7,020 bases of DNA, from NCBI RefSeq assembly GCF_015057245.1, contig NZ_SVET01000031.1, positions 1-7,020 on the forward strand. The letters run 5' to 3'. This stretch comes from Pseudobutyrivibrio ruminis. Its GTDB lineage: Bacteria > Bacillota > Clostridia > Lachnospirales > Lachnospiraceae. The translations under genes were made by a program, and so were the position numbers. Under the pieces are notes generated by a model. The model saw only the letters and a list, made by a program, of their open reading frames with translations. It ran no database searches and was not told where the DNA came from. Shown here piece after piece: positions 5,335 to 7,020 of this stretch (positions within the stretch are counted from its first letter, which is position 1; every line of letters begins with the position of its first letter).

Positions 5335-5478
5335 TCATATTCTACATGAGTTTTTGTATACACGAAAGGTACAATATGTGCAAACTACTATACTCTCAAG
5401 TCCTGGAATATTACCATTCAGTTCTTCAAGCTTTGTCTTAATGTTTGTCTTAATAGCCCCTAAGTTTGGTCCCAAGCA
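5335..5478 (-). pseudogene. Remnant of a Dabb (stress-responsive alpha-beta barrel) gene
   Basis: Directly after the acetyltransferase stop, a minus-strand frame with no start codon reads LGAIKTNIKTKLEEL then NGNIPGLESIVV (about 5383-5463). This is the first helix and following strand of Dabb-domain proteins ('I..KLE.L.GKIPGL..IEV'), which are normally about 100 residues and begin with an H-I-V strand that is missing here. After the match the frame drifts into CTYCTFRVYKNSCRI and stops at 5335-5337. Both ends are therefore lost. The same DNA must also contain any promoter of the 70-residue protein downstream; TTGCAC (5386-5381) with TATACA 17 nt on (5363-5358) is a weak candidate. Confidence 0.55.
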
Positions 5479-5480
5479 CT

Positions 5481-5966
5481 CTACTCTTTAGATAATTCTT
5501 TTAGATAGAATCTATTCATTGAGCTATGAACGACTTCTTTAGGCCGTTCAATTAGCTTATATCCACATTTTTCATATACATGAATCGCTGTCTTCAAATT
5601 TGTATGAGTCTCAAGATACATCCGCTTATAGCCTTTATTTATAGCAGTTTCTTCTACTAATTCTATAAGTTTATAAGATAATCCGTAGCCTTTAGCAGCA
5701 TCGGTTAGATAAAGCTTTTGTAGCTCGGCCGTATCATCCATAAAATCAAGTTCTGCCAATCCTATTCCACCAATAATGTTGTTATCATCATCAAGCACAA
5801 TAAAGTATGCTCTTTGGGGAGATGCCAGATAAAAATCACTGAGATGATTTAGGTTATCGTCAAAGTATACTGTTCCAGGAATATCCAGGTTATGACTTTT
5901 AAGATTATCTCTGATTATTTCAGCTAGTATCGAGTTATCATTTGGTTCGAGTAATCTGTAATGCAT
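5481..5966 (-). CDS. GNAT-family N-acetyltransferase
   Basis: A 161-residue single-domain GNAT protein that would transfer an acetyl group from acetyl-CoA to an unknown acceptor in the cytoplasm. Strand AYFIVLDDDNNIIGGIGLAE (53-72) is followed by motif A, LQKLYLTDAAKGYGLSYKLIELVEE (split here at 82-95 and 96-106). In it, AAKGYGLS replaces the usual Q/R-xx-G-x-G/A pyrophosphate loop with Ala at the first position, as in many MarR-linked GNATs. Motif B is YLETHTNLKTAIHVYEKCGY (117-136), with the Tyr131 commonly acting as general acid and a C-terminal FYLKEL strand. Length is normal and the gene appears intact. ATG start, with GAGG (5974-5977) inside the preceding mini zinc-ribbon ORF, one base after its stop codon, so translation is probably coupled. 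Confidence 0.88.
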   Translation of the reverse strand: MHYRLLEPNDNSILAEIIRDNLKSHNLDIPGTVYFDDNLNHLSDFYLASPQRAYFIVLDDDNNIIGGIGLAELDFMDDTAELQKLYLTDAAKGYGLSYKLIELVEETAINKGYKRMYLETHTNLKTAIHVYEKCGYKLIERPKEVVHSSMNRFYLKELSKE

Positions 5967-5967
5967 T

Positions 5968-6042
5968 TTAAAACCTCATTCCACACTTAGGGCAAAAATC
6001 AAAGTCTTTGCGACCATCAGTAATTCCCATAATAAAAAACAT
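5968..6042 (-). pseudogene. 24-residue miniature of a zinc-ribbon protein
   Basis: ATG with AAAGGAAG seven bases upstream opens MFFIMGITDGRKDFDF, a start shared by a family of Firmicute zinc-ribbon membrane-associated proteins ('MFFIMG...GxKxLxF'), then goes straight to CPKCGMRF and a stop. In full-length members, about 70-130 residues including a first Cys pair and hydrophobic stretch lie between these two parts, and the 'FCPKCGxxL/F' knuckle forms the C-terminus. The interior thus seems to have been removed in frame, leaving only one Cys pair. One base separates its stop from the acetyltransferase ATG, whose ribosome-binding site it contains, so it may persist as a leader peptide for that gene. 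Confidence 0.6.
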
Positions 6043-6055
6043 ATCTATTCTTCCT

Positions 6056-6625
6056 TTAGTAAATCTTTTCTATTTCTTCTTTAATATCATACATTGCCTT
6101 AAATGCAGCCAAATCATCTTGGCTTTTTATAAGCATTATTTCCTCAAAAGAACCTGTGGCTATATCCTTAAAGCCAGCCATCTGCTCACCTGTGCATATG
6201 CTAGCTTTAATAATAGGCTTCTTTGTGGTTTTATCATATCTAACGAAATCTTTATATCTAAAATATTTTATTAGCAACGAAATATCTATTGTCCATAGAG
6301 ATAAAATAAAAATAATAATATCCAAAATGAGAAATAATATGCCTTTGCTATCATTCAAGTATTTATAATACCCAAGAGTTAGAAAAACCATAATTGGTAT
6401 AAAAGGAATCAAAAATAAAAGATTTAAAGGGTTCCAGAATATTTCAGCTGGATTGTAATCACTATATACTACTATTGTTTTTCCAAATTTATTACATATA
6501 TATTTTTCAGATCCTTTGTATTTTTTCTTTCTAGGACCTTTTTTTGGAGGCATTTTTTTCCAGTTAGCCCCTTCTTTAGCCATTGAGATTATTTTGTCTG
6601 CTTGATTTAATCCTTGAATTGACAC
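6056..6625 (-). CDS. Unrecognised two-helix membrane protein
   Basis: A 189-residue protein that I do not recognise. GTG start (6625-6623) with AAGGAG at 6632-6637. Residues 1-22 are an ordinary helix, followed by a very basic, Pro-rich segment (KKMPPKKGPRKKKYKG, 23-38) and YICNKFGKTIVVYSDYNPAE. Two membrane segments follow, about 66-86 and 96-119, joined by a short YLNDSKG loop. The C-terminal 65 residues (KDFVRYDKTTKK onward) are soluble and end in an acidic helix. Many positive charges before and after the helix pair suggest a hairpin with both termini in the cytoplasm. It lies 74 nt after the PAP2-type gene and about 13 nt before the mini zinc-ribbon ORF, so it is probably co-transcribed with them. 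No enzymatic motif is seen. Confidence 0.7.
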   Translation of the reverse strand: MSIQGLNQADKIISMAKEGANWKKMPPKKGPRKKKYKGSEKYICNKFGKTIVVYSDYNPAEIFWNPLNLLFLIPFIPIMVFLTLGYYKYLNDSKGILFLILDIIIFILSLWTIDISLLIKYFRYKDFVRYDKTTKKPIIKASICTGEQMAGFKDIATGSFEEIMLIKSQDDLAAFKAMYDIKEEIEKIY

Positions 6626-6660
6626 TTTATTCTCCTTGTTGAACGATAGTCACATTGAAT

Positions 6661-6682
6661 ATCAATCAGATGTAAGATTGAT
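6661..6682. repeat. Inverted repeat upstream of the two-helix membrane protein
   Basis: ATCAATC (6661-6667) and GATTGAT (6676-6682) are perfect seven-base arms with an eight-base loop, in the 74-nt gap before the GTG start. No T-tract follows on either strand, so it is not a standard terminator. It could be an operator, an mRNA hairpin or chance. Confidence 0.4.
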
Positions 6683-6699
6683 CGGTACTTTATTCCGCC

Positions 6700-7020
6700 T
6701 TAGCAATTAATTTTTGTGAATATGAGTGGTGTAAAAAATATAACACCAAAATACATAATAACGTTTTGCATAAAAGCCGCCATCCATGCAATTGGTATGA
6801 TTGAAGAAACTCCCGCAGCTATTATCGCCATTAGAAAATATAGAAGAATTGCTGTCACAACTCTGATAATCCTACGTCCGAATGTCAAATTCTCCGTGCT
6901 AAATGCAATATATTTTTCTTCCAGTATCCAGGCCGCAAAAAAACCTATAGCCAAACCAGCCTTACTGGCAAATGATGATATTGAGCGCAAAGGATCATAC
7001 AAAGCATTTCCGGAAGCATC
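6700..7020 (-). CDS. PAP2-family membrane phosphatase, C-terminal part
   Basis: The frame is open to the right edge, so this is the last 106 residues of a longer gene; the TTG at 7002 is internal. It reads ALYDPLRSISSFASKAGLAI and GFFAAWILEEKYIAFSTEN, then three hydrophobic stretches. The phrase 'DPxRxIxxxxSKAGxxxGFxxGWxxExxxIxFS' is how the C-terminal third of clostridial PAP2 (type 2 phosphatidic acid phosphatase-like) integral membrane proteins usually looks, ending in several helices. Such enzymes dephosphorylate lipid phosphates or undecaprenyl pyrophosphate at the membrane. The catalytic KxxxxxxRP, PSGH and SRxxxxxHxxxD motifs would lie upstream, outside the window, so the call rests on the tail alone. 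No terminator follows, so it may read into the next gene. Confidence 0.6.
   Translation of the reverse strand, partial: DASGNALYDPLRSISSFASKAGLAIGFFAAWILEEKYIAFSTENLTFGRRIIRVVTAILLYFLMAIIAAGVSSIIPIAWMAAFMQNVIMYFGVIFFTPLIFTKINC

Noticed and set aside
5057..5491. 144-residue plus-strand open frame, Ser/Leu-rich
   Set aside because: It is antisense to the Lys-rich 70-residue gene and the Dabb remnant; the Ser/Leu richness is what antisense of such codons gives.
6008..6368. Two plus-strand open frames opposite the two-helix membrane protein
   Set aside because: No ribosome-binding sites, and the minus-strand frame has a supported GTG start and coherent domain structure.
7000..7002. TTG at 7002 as the start of the right-most gene
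   Set aside because: The frame stays open to the window edge and the upstream residues continue the family pattern, so the gene starts outside.
1..7020. Integron or CRISPR-type array behind the run of small genes
   Set aside because: No regularly spaced repeats, attC-like sites or integrase were seen between the genes.

Overview
AT-rich DNA with strong AGGAGG-type Shine-Dalgarno sites. Essentially all supportable genes lie on the minus strand. The protein families and codon use fit a low-GC Firmicute, most likely a Clostridia/Lachnospiraceae-type anaerobe. This is an inference from protein style, not from a database search. The window reads as an accessory segment of the chromosome: small, functionally unrelated enzymes set among eroded or miniaturised genes. 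No transposase, integrase, tRNA, rRNA or CRISPR array is visible.

In transcription order (right to left) I see four probable units. Unit 1 (about 7020 to 5089) holds the 3' end of a PAP2-type membrane phosphatase, an unrecognised two-helix membrane protein, a 24-residue miniature of a zinc-ribbon protein coupled to a GNAT acetyltransferase, a remnant of a Dabb-domain gene, and a 70-residue Lys-rich helical protein ending in a GG motif. Unit 2 (5067 to 4136) is a Phd/YefM-ParE/RelE toxin-antitoxin pair. It has an extended -10 promoter inside two nested inverted repeats, a toxin with an unusual C-terminal tail, and a terminator about 160 nt past the toxin.

Unit 3 (about 4086 to 2601) is a Nudix hydrolase overlapping an NAD-dependent epimerase/dehydratase by ATGA, closed by a terminator. 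Unit 4 starts at a near-consensus promoter (2571-2599) directly abutting that terminator and runs to the left edge. It carries a frameshifted metallo-beta-lactamase-fold hydrolase, a 23-residue VOC (glyoxalase-fold) remnant, an intact peptidase E, an orphan 31-codon ORF, a C-terminally truncated flavodoxin-like reductase and the start of a TfoX N-domain protein. No terminator is apparent between the genes of unit 4.

The genes do not form a recognisable pathway; they look like an accumulation of stress, repair and detoxification genes. The most notable features are the repeated loss of gene interiors while start sites, ribosome-binding sites and reading frames survive (zinc-ribbon, VOC, flavodoxin-like and Dabb remnants), and the toxin's antitoxin-like C-terminal tail.
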